Shown here one piece after another: positions 52,627 to 61,773 of a stretch of DNA of 64,000 bases (the first letter of the stretch is position 1; every line of letters begins with the position of its first letter). The translations under genes were made by a program, and so were the position numbers. The stretch covers positions 1 through 64,000 of the forward strand of contig NZ_BOMV01000080.1 of assembly GCF_016862375.1 (NCBI RefSeq), written 5' to 3'. The notes beneath the pieces were generated by a model. The model was given only the letters and a program-made list of their open reading frames with translations, was not told the origin of the DNA and did no database searches. This DNA comes from Paractinoplanes rishiriensis (GTDB lineage: Bacteria > Actinomycetota > Actinomycetes > Mycobacteriales > Micromonosporaceae).

Positions 52627-53451
52627 CTACTTGCATAGGAGTTTTTCCATGCGGTGGGCGGCTACAGCCAGGCTGGCTGCCAGGACGGCCAGTAAGTAGA
52701 GGACGTCCAGTAGCTGGAGCCAGCCTGCTGAGCCCAAGGTCAGGGCTCGGGTCAGGTCTACCGCTCGGTAGAGAGGGGTTGCCTCGATCAGCCAGCGGAA
52801 CCACGTGGGGTAGGCGGTGGCGGGGACGAAAGTGCCGGAGAAGAGGAGTAGGGCGAACTGGGCTGAGGCGATCAGGTCGAAGTCCTGCCAGCTGCGGATC
52901 AGGGTGGAGATGGCCATGCCGAGCGCGCCGAAGGTGAATCCGACCAGGACTGATGCGGCCAAGGCCGGGGCGGCCCGAGAGACCGTGGTCAGGTCCATGG
53001 CGACCATGACGGCTACGAACGCCACCGCGTACACCGTGCCTCGGACCATGGCCCAGGCCAGTTCGCCCAGGGCTATTTCGATGGGGCGCACCGGCGTGGC
53101 GAGGATGCCGTCGTACAGCCTCATGAATTTCATCTTGCCGAAGAAGTTGAAGGTGGTCTCGTTGAGGGCGCCGGCCATCGCGGCGGCGGCGAGCATCGCG
53201 GGAGCCACGAACTCGGCGTAGCCGACCACCTGGCCGCCGGGGAGGGTGACGGTGTTGATCAGGGCGCCTACGCCCACGCCGATCGAGAACAGGTAGAGCA
53301 GCGGCTCGAGGCAGCCGGAGAGCAGGACGAACCAGTACATCGAGCGCAGGGCCGCGACGTTGCGCTCGGTGACCGATCCCGCCCGGCGCAGGGTGCCGTC
53401 GGCCGGCCTCAGGCGGGGCAGCAGCAGGCGGGACAGCAGCAGCGACACCAT
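52627..53451 (-). CDS. ABC-2 type exporter permease (second)
   Basis: 274 residues with six membrane helices. It has VLLSGCLEPLLYLFSIGVGV after the first helix, YAEFVAPAMLAAAAMAGALN and the ABC-2 signature region FGALGMAISTLIRSWQDFDL followed by FSGTFVP. It pairs with the permease at 53453 to form a heterodimeric channel driven by the ATPase at 54447, as in DrrAB-type drug or lipid exporters. The start lies two bases after the other permease's stop. Substrate unknown. Confidence 0.9.
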   Translation of the reverse strand: MVSLLLSRLLLPRLRPADGTLRRAGSVTERNVAALRSMYWFVLLSGCLEPLLYLFSIGVGVGALINTVTLPGGQVVGYAEFVAPAMLAAAAMAGALNETTFNFFGKMKFMRLYDGILATPVRPIEIALGELAWAMVRGTVYAVAFVAVMVAMDLTTVSRAAPALAASVLVGFTFGALGMAISTLIRSWQDFDLIASAQFALLLFSGTFVPATAYPTWFRWLIEATPLYRAVDLTRALTLGSAGWLQLLDVLYLLAVLAASLAVAAHRMEKLLCK

Positions 53452-53452
53452 G

Positions 53453-54211
53453 TCAGATCACCAGCCGTCGGCGGAAGCGGCGGTGTGCCAGCCAGAAGCC
53501 GGCGGCGCACCAGAGCAGCAGGTAGAGGACGTGTCCCAGGCCGGCGAGTCCGGGCAGCTGGCCCAGCATCGCGGCACGGCTCAGGTCGACGCCGTGCCAC
53601 AGCGGGAGGGCGTACGCGACCCAGCGCAGCACCACCGGCAGCAACTCGATCGGGAAGAAGACGCCGGAGAACAGCGACATGGGCAGCACCGCGAGGCGCA
53701 TCAGAACGGCCAGGTAGCTGTCGCTGGGGACGCTGGCCGTGTATGCGATTGTCGGAGCGGCCACGGCCAGCCCGACCAGCGTCGACACCACCAGCGTCAC
53801 CGGGGACCACCACGACTGCGCGGCGCCGAACAGGGCGGCCACCACCAGGAACGCGGCGGCGCTCTGCAGCACGCGGAACAGCATGAAGCCCAGGTGGCCG
53901 CCGAGGATGTCGGCGACCCGCAGCGGGGCGGCGGCCTGGGCGAAGTAGACCTTCATCCACTCGAAGTAGCTCATCACCGGCCAGGTGGCCTCGCCGATCG
54001 CGGTCTGCATCGCGGTAGAGGCGATCAGGCCGGGGACGATCCACTCCAGATAGGACACGCCCTCGACGCCGCCGGGCACCAGGGTGCCGACGCCAACCCC
54101 GAAACCGAGCATGGTCAACAGGGGGATGACCAGCGTGGACAGTGCGCTGGAGCGCCACGTGCGGCGGTAGTTGACCAGGTGGTACTCGAGGACGTACACG
54201 CTCGCGGTCAT
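53453..54211 (-). CDS. ABC-2 type exporter permease (first)
   Basis: 252 residues with six membrane helices. It has VYVLEYHLVNYRRTWRSSAL before the first helix, MLGFGVGVGTLVPGGVEGVS, YLEWIVPGLIASTAMQTAIG and LFSGVFFPIELLP. Same fold as the following permease, and the order ATPase-permease-permease indicates one exporter. A 235-base gap with a strong hairpin separates it from the ATPase gene. Confidence 0.9.
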   Translation of the reverse strand: MTASVYVLEYHLVNYRRTWRSSALSTLVIPLLTMLGFGVGVGTLVPGGVEGVSYLEWIVPGLIASTAMQTAIGEATWPVMSYFEWMKVYFAQAAAPLRVADILGGHLGFMLFRVLQSAAAFLVVAALFGAAQSWWSPVTLVVSTLVGLAVAAPTIAYTASVPSDSYLAVLMRLAVLPMSLFSGVFFPIELLPVVLRWVAYALPLWHGVDLSRAAMLGQLPGLAGLGHVLYLLLWCAAGFWLAHRRFRRRLVI

Positions 54212-54358
54212 CCGAACACCCCACTCGCTCGCGTTGTCTGCCGCGTCACACCTGAGCTACCGTTAAGCACGGACTTCCGGGCTGGGCTTCCTTCCGAGTC
54301 GGTTGCCTCGGTCCCGGTGTCCGTAACCCGAGACAGGTCCACCACTGGCTTGTCACCG

Positions 54359-54430
54359 CCTCGGCCCCGGGCACGTCCCGGGGCCGAGGTATGTCCGGGC
54401 AAGATATGTCCGGGCAAGATATGTCCGGGC
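54359..54430. promoter_or_regulatory. Hairpin plus 15-bp tandem repeats inside ABC operon
   Basis: A perfect 13-bp stem (54359-54371 with 54377-54389, 5-base loop) stands beside two exact and one partial copy of ATGTCCGGGCAAGAT (54391-54430). In the direction of the operon the repeats come right after the ATPase stop and the hairpin follows. It could stabilise the ATPase message or attenuate the permeases. Confidence 0.55.
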
Positions 54431-54446
54431 CCGTCACCAGTGCGCA

Positions 54447-55367
54447 TCAGTCCACCAGCGTCCGGCCGGTGAGATGCAGGAACACGTCTTCGAGACTGCT
54501 GCGCCGGACCAGCACGCTGGCCGGGCTGAGCGACCGCCGGTGCACCTCGGCCACTGCGGAGTCGCCGTCCGCCACGTAGAGCAGGATGCGGTCGGGCAGC
54601 ACCTCGAGCCGGTCGCCCAGGCCGGCGAGCTTCTCCGCGTACGCTTGCTGGCTCTCGGCGGCGAATCGCAGCTCGACCACCTCGCGGGTGGAATGCTGCT
54701 CGATCAGCGCCCGCGGCGAGCCCTCGGCCACGATGCGCCCGCCGTCCATCACCACGAGCCGGTCGCACAACTGCTCGGCCTCGTCCATGTAGTGCGTGGT
54801 GAGCACCAGCGTGACGCCCTGCTGTTTGAGCCGGAACAGCCGCTCCCACACCAGGTGGCGGGCCTGCGGGTCGAGGCCCGTGGTGGGCTCGTCGAGCAGC
54901 ACGATCTCGGGCTCGTTGACCAGCGAGCGGGCGATGGTCAGCCGCCGTTTCATGCCGCCGGACAGCGGCTCGACCTTGCTGTCGGCCCGCTCGGCGAGCT
55001 GCACGAACTCGAGCAACTCGTCGGCCCGGCTGCGGGCCACCCGGCGCGGGATGCCGAAGAATCGCGCGTACGTGGTCAGGTTTTCCCGGACGGTCAGCTC
55101 GATGTCGAGGTTGTCGAGCTGGGGGCAGACGCCGAGCTTGGCCCGGATGCGCGGGCCGTCGCGGCGCGGGTCGAGCCCGAGGATCTCCAGCACCCCGTCG
55201 CTGGGCGGCGACACACACCCGATCATGCGCATGGTCGAGCTCTTGCCGGCACCGTTCGGCCCGAGGAAGCCGAACGCCTCGCCGCGCCGCACGTCGACGT
55301 CGATGCCGTCGACCGCGGTGAAAGCGCCGAACCGCTTGACGAGACCGCGCGCGTGAATCAGTTCCAC
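54447..55367 (-). CDS. ABC exporter ATPase (DrrA type)
   Basis: 306 residues. Walker A GPNGAGKSS, Q-loop VCPQLDNLD, signature LSGGMKRRLTIARSL and Walker B IVLLDEPTTGLDP. The C-terminal ~80 residues (LEVLPDRILLYVADGDSAVA, LEDVFLHLTGRTLVD) match the DrrA/CcmA-like tail that regulates the exporter. GTG 55367 gives the family start VELIHARGLVKRFG; no strong ribosome site. Drives the two ABC-2 permeases downstream. Confidence 0.92.
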   Translation of the reverse strand: MELIHARGLVKRFGAFTAVDGIDVDVRRGEAFGFLGPNGAGKSSTMRMIGCVSPPSDGVLEILGLDPRRDGPRIRAKLGVCPQLDNLDIELTVRENLTTYARFFGIPRRVARSRADELLEFVQLAERADSKVEPLSGGMKRRLTIARSLVNEPEIVLLDEPTTGLDPQARHLVWERLFRLKQQGVTLVLTTHYMDEAEQLCDRLVVMDGGRIVAEGSPRALIEQHSTREVVELRFAAESQQAYAEKLAGLGDRLEVLPDRILLYVADGDSAVAEVHRRSLSPASVLVRRSSLEDVFLHLTGRTLVD

Positions 55368-55398
55368 GGGACGACCATAGAGAAGGGGTACGACAGAA

Positions 55399-55920
55399 TC
55401 AGTCGACCGGCATGGTGGCACTCCGCGCGGCCGACACCAGCTCGTCGGTCAGCTCGGTCACCGTCGACAGCTGCACCGGCGTACCCGCGTCGTAGCGGAC
55501 CGCCCAGCTCAAGCCGTTCCGCCCGCTCACCCGGCGGCCCACCACGCGCACCCCGCCCGCGGTCAGCGGATGGTGCGTCGTGTATCCCACCGACCGGGTC
55601 ACCCGGGTGCGCACCTGATCGGGCAGCTCCCCCGGCTCGAGCAGCAGGAACACCGCGATCGGCCCGTCCACGAGAACGGTGTACTCCGGGCGCTCCTCGG
55701 CGATCTCGGCCGGCGTGATCCGCAGCTCGCGACCCGACCAGGCCGCCTTGTGGATCTCATGCCAGCCGAGACGCTTACCCTCGGGAAGCCACAGGCCCTG
55801 ATTGGTCGCCACCAGCGCCTTGTCGTCGTCGACCGGCGCCCACGCCACCACCCGCTCGTCGGGGGCCAGCGCGGGCCGCAGCGCCGCCGGAAGCTTCGGC
55901 TTACGTCGAAGGAAGTTCAC
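55399..55920 (-). CDS. Conserved actinomycete protein downstream of dnaG
   Basis: 173 residues, no known domain. It has LAPDERVVAWAPVDDDKALV, GLWLPEGKRLGWHEIHKAAW and a C-terminal GLSWAVRYDAGTPVQL. The fold looks like a beta-rich PH-like domain (an uncertain reading). Its ATG/TTC start overlaps the dnaG stop by four bases, so it is co-translated with primase, a gene order common in related actinomycetes as I recall. Function unknown. Confidence 0.8.
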   Translation of the reverse strand: MNFLRRKPKLPAALRPALAPDERVVAWAPVDDDKALVATNQGLWLPEGKRLGWHEIHKAAWSGRELRITPAEIAEERPEYTVLVDGPIAVFLLLEPGELPDQVRTRVTRSVGYTTHHPLTAGGVRVVGRRVSGRNGLSWAVRYDAGTPVQLSTVTELTDELVSAARSATMPVD

Positions 55921-57776
55921 AGTCCACCTGCCGCCTGATCGCGCAACGCGCGCGCCTGCTGTTCGAGCGAGAAGAGCTCCCCGGCCAAGGCCAGGTATTC
56001 ATCCTTGTGTGCCACCGGGTTGAGCCGCTGCACCTTCGACTTCAACTCACGAATACGGGTGGTCACCGAACCCACCTGCAGCCGGGCCAGGGTGACCTGC
56101 ACATACCGCGGATCGACCACGCCGTCGACCCGCAGCGGTTCCACCGACAGCTCGGAGATCAGCCCCTTGCCGGCCAGGTCGGCGCACACGTCGCGGACCT
56201 TCTCGATCCAGACCACGCCGCCGGCCGACGCCGACGACGCGCCACCCGCCTCGCCGATCGCGGCCCGGATCGCCTGGTAGACCGGCGAGCCGTAGTTTTC
56301 CGGGCCGACCACGTCGAACATCGGACCGGCCAGCACCGGTTCCTGCAAGGCCAGCTTGAGCGACTCGCGCTCGACCAGCCGCTGCGGCGCCTCGGCCGCC
56401 TGGCGCGCGGCCGGACGGGCGCCGCCGCTGTCGCCGCGCAGCGCCGAGTTGACGGCCCGCTGCACCGGCTCGAGGTCCATCCCGAGGTCACCGGCGAGCT
56501 TCCGGGCGTACTCGGGCCGCTTCTCCCTGTCTTTGATCTTGGCGACCAGGGGTGCGGCGCGGCGCATCGCCTCGACCCGGCCCTCGACCGTGTCGAGATC
56601 GAAACGCGCAATCGTGTGCCGCAACGCGAAGTCGACCAGCGGCTCCCGGCCGGCGATCATGTCACGGACCGCCAGATCGCCCCTGGCCAGGCGCAGCTCG
56701 CAGGGGTCCATGTTGTCCGGGCTGACCGCGATGAAGGTGCGCCCGACGAAGCGCTGATCCTCCTCGAACGCCCGCAGCGCCGCCTTCTGCCCCGCCGCGT
56801 CCCCGTCGAACGTGTAGATGATCTCGCCGGTGAAGCTGTCGCTGTCCATCAGCAGGCGCCGCAGCACCCCGATGTGATCGATGCCGAACGCCGTGCCACA
56901 CGTCGCCACCGCGGTCGGCTCGCCCGCCTCGTGACACGCCATCACGTCGGTGTAGCCCTCGACGATCACCGCCCGGCCGCGTTTCGCGATCTCCCGTTTG
57001 GCCAGGTCGATCCCGTACAGCACATGGGATTTCTTGTAGATCGGGGTTTCCGGCGTGTTCAGGTATTTCGGCCCGTCGTCCTCGTCGAACAGCTTGCGCG
57101 CGCCGAACCCGATCACGTCGCCGGTCAGGTCCTTGATCGGCCACAGCAGCCGGGCCCGGAACCGGTCGATGATCGAGCCCGACCGGGCCGGCTTGGTGAG
57201 GCCCGCGGTGTTCAGTTCCTCGGCCGTGAACCCCTTTTGCCGCAGGTGCTTGGCCAGGGTGTCCCAGTTGTCCGGGGCGAAGCCGCACCCGTACCGCTGC
57301 GCCGCCTCGCGCCCGAACCCGCGCTGCGCGAGGAACTCGCGGGCCTTGCGCGCGCCCGGCGTGGCGAGCTGGTCGCGGTAGAACTCGGCGGCCTCGGTGT
57401 GCGCCGCGAGCAGGCGCTGCCGCTGCCCGGCCTGCGGACGGGGCACGCTGGGCGAGTTGTCGGTCTCGTACCGGAGCTGGATGCCGGCCCGCGAGGCGAG
57501 CCGCTCAATCGACTCGATGAACGACAGGTGCTCCGCGTCCATCAGGAATTTGATGGCGTCCCCACCCTGGCCACAGCCGTGGCAGTAGAACACGTTGCGG
57601 GCCGGTGCCACCGTGAAGGACGGCGTCTTCTCGTCGTGGAAGGGGCACAGACCCTTCAGGTTGCCGCCGCCCGCCGGGCGCAGCGTCACCGACTCGCCGA
57701 TGATGTCGGCTATCGACGTCCGGTCCCGGACCAGCGCGATGTCCTCGTCCTTGACCCTGCCCGCCACGGCATACAT
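55917..57776 (-). CDS. dnaG: DNA primase
   Basis: 619 residues, full length. It makes RNA primers for lagging-strand synthesis. N-terminal zinc finger (CPFHDEKTPSF then VFYCHGCG), RNA polymerase core, TOPRIM motifs (VIVEGYTDVMACHEAG; FDGDAAGQKAA) and a C-terminal helicase-binding region typical of actinomycetes. ATG 57776 has GAGGCAGG upstream; the frame continues back into dgt but that part is not conserved. The start overlaps dgt, and dgt-dnaG is a standard actinobacterial order. Confidence 0.97.
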   Translation of the reverse strand: MYAVAGRVKDEDIALVRDRTSIADIIGESVTLRPAGGGNLKGLCPFHDEKTPSFTVAPARNVFYCHGCGQGGDAIKFLMDAEHLSFIESIERLASRAGIQLRYETDNSPSVPRPQAGQRQRLLAAHTEAAEFYRDQLATPGARKAREFLAQRGFGREAAQRYGCGFAPDNWDTLAKHLRQKGFTAEELNTAGLTKPARSGSIIDRFRARLLWPIKDLTGDVIGFGARKLFDEDDGPKYLNTPETPIYKKSHVLYGIDLAKREIAKRGRAVIVEGYTDVMACHEAGEPTAVATCGTAFGIDHIGVLRRLLMDSDSFTGEIIYTFDGDAAGQKAALRAFEEDQRFVGRTFIAVSPDNMDPCELRLARGDLAVRDMIAGREPLVDFALRHTIARFDLDTVEGRVEAMRRAAPLVAKIKDREKRPEYARKLAGDLGMDLEPVQRAVNSALRGDSGGARPAARQAAEAPQRLVERESLKLALQEPVLAGPMFDVVGPENYGSPVYQAIRAAIGEAGGASSASAGGVVWIEKVRDVCADLAGKGLISELSVEPLRVDGVVDPRYVQVTLARLQVGSVTTRIRELKSKVQRLNPVAHKDEYLALAGELFSLEQQARALRDQAAGGL

Positions 57777-57787
57777 CCTGCCTCGCG

Positions 57788-59002
57788 CTAGGTGCGGGCC
57801 GCCACCAGGGTCCGGTGCCACGCCATGGCCGCGGGATCGGTGAGCGAGGCCACCTGGTCGATCACCACCCGGAGTGCCGCCGCGTCAGTGTCGGCAGCCT
57901 CATAGAGGGGCCTGAAAACCGGGTCCAAAGCAGAGGGGGTACGCGACAGCGCCGCCACCAGCTCGATCAGGATGGTCCGCTGCTGTTCGTACCGCTCCCC
58001 CGCGGCCGGGGACCGCATCACGTACCGCAACGCTATGCCCTTGAGCAGGGCGCACTGGTTACGCACGGTGCGCGGCACGATGAGGTCGGCCTCGTACCGG
58101 CGCACCGGATCGGTCCCGTACCTGCTCTGCGTGGCACCCACCGCGGAGGCGACGAAGCGGCCGGTCAGGACACTGGTCATCCGCTTGAGGGTGACCTGGG
58201 CCGCAAAGGTGCCGTCGTAGTCGGCGACCGGGATCACGGCGGGGTCGGCCAGCAGCTGATCGAGGGCGGGCGCGAGCGCGTCGGGAGGCTCGTCGGAGTA
58301 GGTGGCGGCGACGTCGGCGCAGAGTTCGGCGCGTTCGGCCGGGTCGTCGAGCAGCGGGCGCAGCGACAGGTAGCCGCCGTGCACGCCGTCCTCGACGTCG
58401 TGCACCGAGTACGCCACGTCGTCGGCCCAGTCCATCACCTGGGCCTCCAGGCAGCGACGTTCGCCGAGGTGGGCCGGGCGGAACCAGTCGAAGACCGGGC
58501 GGTCGTCGGGGTACACACCGAACTTGCGGGCGCCGTTGCGGCGCGGCCACGGGTATTTGGAGCAGGCGTCGAGCGAGGCGCGGGTCAGGTTCAGACCGGC
58601 GCCGGGGACCTTGGCCTCGAGCCGGGTGAGCACCCGGAGGGTCTGCGCGTTGCCCTCGAAGCCGCCGCACTCCTCGGCGACCTGGTCGAGGGCGTGTTCG
58701 CCGTTGTGACCGAAGGGCGGGTGGCCGAGGTCGTGGGCCAGCCCGGCGACGTCCACCACGTCGGGGTCGCAGCCGAGGCGGGCGCCCATCTCGCGGGAGA
58801 TCTGGGCGACCTCGATGGAGTGGGTGAGACGCGTACGCAGGAAATCGTCGGACCCTGCGGTGTGCACCTGAGTCTTGGCCGCAAGCCGGCGGAAGCCGGC
58901 CGAGTGCAGGACCCGGGCCCGGTCCCGCTGGAACGGGGTGCGTCCGTAGCCGGAATCCTTCGCCGGTTCGCTTTGCCACCGTTGCGCGTCGAGCGCCGTC
59001 AT
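57788..59002 (-). CDS. dgt: dGTP triphosphohydrolase-like protein
   Basis: 404 residues of the HD superfamily. It hydrolyses dNTPs to nucleoside plus tripolyphosphate and so limits the dNTP pool. HD metal motif: THSIEVAQISREMG, AGLAHDLGHPPFGHNGEHAL and, further on, VMDWADDVAYSVHDVEDGV. The N-terminus DSGYGRTPFQRDRARVLHSA and FRRLAAKTQV are family features. ATG 59002. Ends twelve bases before the dnaG start, so the two form one operon. Other family members show relaxed substrate choice. Confidence 0.94.
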   Translation of the reverse strand: MTALDAQRWQSEPAKDSGYGRTPFQRDRARVLHSAGFRRLAAKTQVHTAGSDDFLRTRLTHSIEVAQISREMGARLGCDPDVVDVAGLAHDLGHPPFGHNGEHALDQVAEECGGFEGNAQTLRVLTRLEAKVPGAGLNLTRASLDACSKYPWPRRNGARKFGVYPDDRPVFDWFRPAHLGERRCLEAQVMDWADDVAYSVHDVEDGVHGGYLSLRPLLDDPAERAELCADVAATYSDEPPDALAPALDQLLADPAVIPVADYDGTFAAQVTLKRMTSVLTGRFVASAVGATQSRYGTDPVRRYEADLIVPRTVRNQCALLKGIALRYVMRSPAAGERYEQQRTILIELVAALSRTPSALDPVFRPLYEAADTDAAALRVVIDQVASLTDPAAMAWHRTLVAART

Positions 59003-59046
59003 GATCTCACCCTAAGCGCCTCGTCCCCGATGCCGATGTGTAAGCC

Positions 59047-60636
59047 GTGGAGTCCGTTTCGTCAGTCAGTCGTGGTCTGACCATCGTTGCCCGCCTGATG
59101 GTGATGGGCGCGGCGGGTCTGCTGTCGGTGGCCCTCGTGGTCGGGTTCGCCATCTATAGCTCGGCCGTGCAGGCCGAGGCGAACCGGGACATCGCCGCGG
59201 TGAGCGACGGCATGAGCAACCAGTGGAACGCCGACATGATGCACGATGCATTACGGGCGGACGTGATGGCCGCGCTCTACGCCCGGACCGGCGCGCAGCG
59301 GGAGGCCTACGCCGTCGAGGAGGTCGCCGAGCACGGCGAGGTGATGCTGGCCAAGTTCGACGCCGCCGCGAAACTGGCGCCCGAGTCGATGCGGGCCGAG
59401 TACGAGCAGGTCCGCCCGCGCGTGGTCGCGTACGCGGAAACCGCCGCCCAGGTCGTGCAGACCGCCGGGACCGACCACGCGAAGGCCGAGGCCGACCTGG
59501 ACGGTTACCTGGCGATCTACTCCGAGTTGGAGGAGTCGATGGGCAGCCTGGACGACGGCATGCTCGCGGCCGTGCAGGCGGCGGCCGAGGAGGGCAACGA
59601 GTCGGCCGCCGAGAGCGACTGGATCATCTTCGTGGCCGGCCTGGTCGGCGGGCTGATCACGCTGGTGGCCGGGGTGCAGACGCTGCGGGCGATCCGGCGG
59701 CCGTTGCGCGAGATGCTGTACGGCCTGCGCGCGGTGGCCGGCTGCGACCTCACCGTGCAGGTGCCGGTGCTGCGGCGGGACGAGCTGGGCGAGATGGCCG
59801 GTTCGCTGAACGGCGCGATCGGGTCGATTCGCAGCACCGTGGCGGCGACCGCGAGCAGCGTCGGCACGCTCGCCCAGGCCAGCGGGGACCTGCGGCAACT
59901 GGCCGGTGAGCTGGACTCGTCGGCCGAGCAGACGACGTCGCAGGCGCGCGCCGCGGACGCCTCGGCACGGCACGTGTCCGGCGCGGTCAGCGACATGATG
60001 GCGGCCACCGACCAGCTGTCCTCGTCGATCCGGGAGATCGCCCGGCAGACCGCCTCGGCGACCGAAACGACAAACGAGGCAAATCAAAATGCAGCGCGTA
60101 CGGCCGAGGCCGTCGAGAAGTTGAGCGAGGCCAGCCGGGAGGTCGGCGACATCGTCCAGCTGATCACCAACATCGCCGAGCAGACCAACCTGCTGGCCCT
60201 GAACGCGACCATCGAGGCGGCCCGGGCCGGCGAGATGGGCAAGGGCTTCGCGGTGGTGGCCACCGAGGTCAAGGACCTGGCCCAGGAGACCGCGCAGGCG
60301 ACCGCGGACATCACCGCCAAGATCTCGGCGATCCAGGAGATGACCGGCAGCACGGCCGCAGCCATCGCGTCGATCACCGACGTGATCGGGCAGATCGACG
60401 AGGGGCAGCGGACCATCGCGTCGGCGATCGAGGAGCAGTCCGCGACCACCGACCTGATGTCCCGCAACGTCGGTGACGTGTCGGCGGCGGCCGCCGAGAT
60501 CACCGGCACGGTCACGAACATCACCCGATCGACGGAGGCCACCGCCGAGGGCGCGAACACGACGCGGACCTCGGCGGAGCGGGTCAGTTCGGCGGCGGGC
60601 GAGATCGAGAGCCTGATCGGGCGGTTCCGCTACTGA
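59047..60636 (+). CDS. Methyl-accepting chemotaxis protein
   Basis: 529 residues. First membrane helix near residues 15-38 (LMVMGAAGLLSVALVVGFAI), an extracellular four-helix sensor of ~155 residues, a second helix near 195-215 (WIIFVAGLVGGLITLVAGVQ), HAMP (~216-270), then a long coiled-coil signalling domain. The hairpin tip is intact (AEQTNLLALNATIEAARAGE, then GKGFAVVATEVKDLAQET). GTG 59047. No che genes lie in the window. In an actinomycete a receptor of this type suggests motile spores. Divergent from dgt. Confidence 0.95.
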   Translation: MESVSSVSRGLTIVARLMVMGAAGLLSVALVVGFAIYSSAVQAEANRDIAAVSDGMSNQWNADMMHDALRADVMAALYARTGAQREAYAVEEVAEHGEVMLAKFDAAAKLAPESMRAEYEQVRPRVVAYAETAAQVVQTAGTDHAKAEADLDGYLAIYSELEESMGSLDDGMLAAVQAAAEEGNESAAESDWIIFVAGLVGGLITLVAGVQTLRAIRRPLREMLYGLRAVAGCDLTVQVPVLRRDELGEMAGSLNGAIGSIRSTVAATASSVGTLAQASGDLRQLAGELDSSAEQTTSQARAADASARHVSGAVSDMMAATDQLSSSIREIARQTASATETTNEANQNAARTAEAVEKLSEASREVGDIVQLITNIAEQTNLLALNATIEAARAGEMGKGFAVVATEVKDLAQETAQATADITAKISAIQEMTGSTAAAIASITDVIGQIDEGQRTIASAIEEQSATTDLMSRNVGDVSAAAAEITGTVTNITRSTEATAEGANTTRTSAERVSSAAGEIESLIGRFRY

Positions 60637-60986
60637 GGCTTGGCGGCCGAAAGCACGCAGAACTCGTTGCCCTCCGGGTCGGCCAGGACCACCCAGCTGA
60701 CGTCGTGCTGGCCGATGTCGGCCGGCCGGGCACCCATGTCCACCAGGCGTTCCACCTCGGCCTCCTGGTCGTCCGGGCGCAGATCGATGTGCAGGCGGTT
60801 CTTCACCGTCTTGGCGTCCGGGGCGGTCGCGAACAGGATGCCGGGAAGCTGGTCGGGTGCACGCCGGATCTCCACCTCGTCCGGCTTCTCGTACACCAGC
60901 ACGTAGCCGAGCGCCTCCGCCCACCAGCGGCCCAGCCGGGCTGGGTCCTCGGCGTCGACGACGATCTGCTCCCAGGTGCTCGGCAT
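60630..60986 (-). CDS. VOC/glyoxalase-fold protein
   Basis: 118 residues, one glyoxalase-type unit. It starts TWEQIVVDAEDPARLGRWWA then EALGYVLVY, and has NRLHIDLRPDD, ARPADIGQHDVSWVVLADPE and GNEFCVLSA. This short actinomycete subgroup is usually listed as glyoxalase-like; the ligand is not known. ATG 60986 with a GGAGGC site upstream. It overlaps the end of the chemotaxis gene by seven bases. Confidence 0.9.
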   Translation of the reverse strand: MPSTWEQIVVDAEDPARLGRWWAEALGYVLVYEKPDEVEIRRAPDQLPGILFATAPDAKTVKNRLHIDLRPDDQEAEVERLVDMGARPADIGQHDVSWVVLADPEGNEFCVLSAAKPQ

Positions 60987-61152
60987 ATGGCCGCCTCCTT
61001 ATCGAAAAGTGACGATCATGTTACGCGACAACGGCCCGATCCCCCGGGCCGGAACAGCGGACTAACCGTCCGACGACCACGCTCGATACCCACGAGGATA
61101 CGAAGCGTGCCGGAGCGGTGGAAGTTCCGGCCCTGGAGTTCGGGAGCAAGTC

Positions 61153-61665
61153 GTGATTCCAGGATCACCGGCGACCGCTACGCTGCGGCGCCTGCTGACC
61201 GAGTTGGGCGAGACCGGCCGGACCGGTGCGCTGCACGTCGGCGGCACTCCGGGGGGCGTCGTCTATCTAGTGGCCGGCCGGATCTCCTACGCCGAGACGC
61301 CGGCCTGCCCGGGCATCGGCGAGCGGCTGATCGGCTCCGGCCGGCTGCACCCGGACGCCTGGGCCGCCGCGGTCGCCGAGGGCCGCGGCGCGCACCGGGT
61401 GGGCCGCCTGCTGCTGCGCGACGGCCACATCGGACAGAACGAGCTGACCCTGCGGGTGGTGGCCGCGATCGGTGACGCCACGTGGGAGCTGCTCCAGTCG
61501 TCGGACGCGCCGGTGCGCTTCGTACCCGGCGAGCGGCACTGGCTCGGCGACATCCAGCAGGTCGAACTCTCCTCGCCCGGCCATGTCGCGGCGCGCCGGC
61601 TGCGTCGCGTACCGGAGCGCTGGCGACGCCCGATGCCGGGCCGGTTTGCGGCCTGCCGACCATGA
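61153..61665 (+). CDS. DUF4388-type protein, short
   Basis: 170 residues. The N-terminal ~95 residues match the DUF4388 pattern: LLTELGETGRTGALHVGGTP, VVYLVAGRISYAETPACPG, GERLIGSGRL, and VGRLLLRDGHIGQNEL. In other bacteria this domain sits in gliding and two-component proteins beside small GTPases. The last 25 residues are basic and less conserved. GTG 61153 with GGGAGCAAG upstream. First of five genes alternating DUF4388 and Roadblock. Confidence 0.75.
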   Translation: MIPGSPATATLRRLLTELGETGRTGALHVGGTPGGVVYLVAGRISYAETPACPGIGERLIGSGRLHPDAWAAAVAEGRGAHRVGRLLLRDGHIGQNELTLRVVAAIGDATWELLQSSDAPVRFVPGERHWLGDIQQVELSSPGHVAARRLRRVPERWRRPMPGRFAACRP

Positions 61666-61773
61666 CGCACATCCGGTGCGACTTCTCGCCGCACTGTCGC
61701 CGCAGGATGGCCCACGGTGACGGCGCGGAACGCTGGTGCACCGGCAAGGGAACAAGAAGCGCTGAGGAGAGAT

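Noticed and set aside
54391..54430. CRISPR-like array
   Set aside because: Units are contiguous 15-bp tandem repeats without spacers, and no cas genes are present in the window.
56007..57791. 594-codon plus-strand frame opposite dnaG
   Set aside because: dnaG on the minus strand is certain; the antisense frame is a GC artefact.
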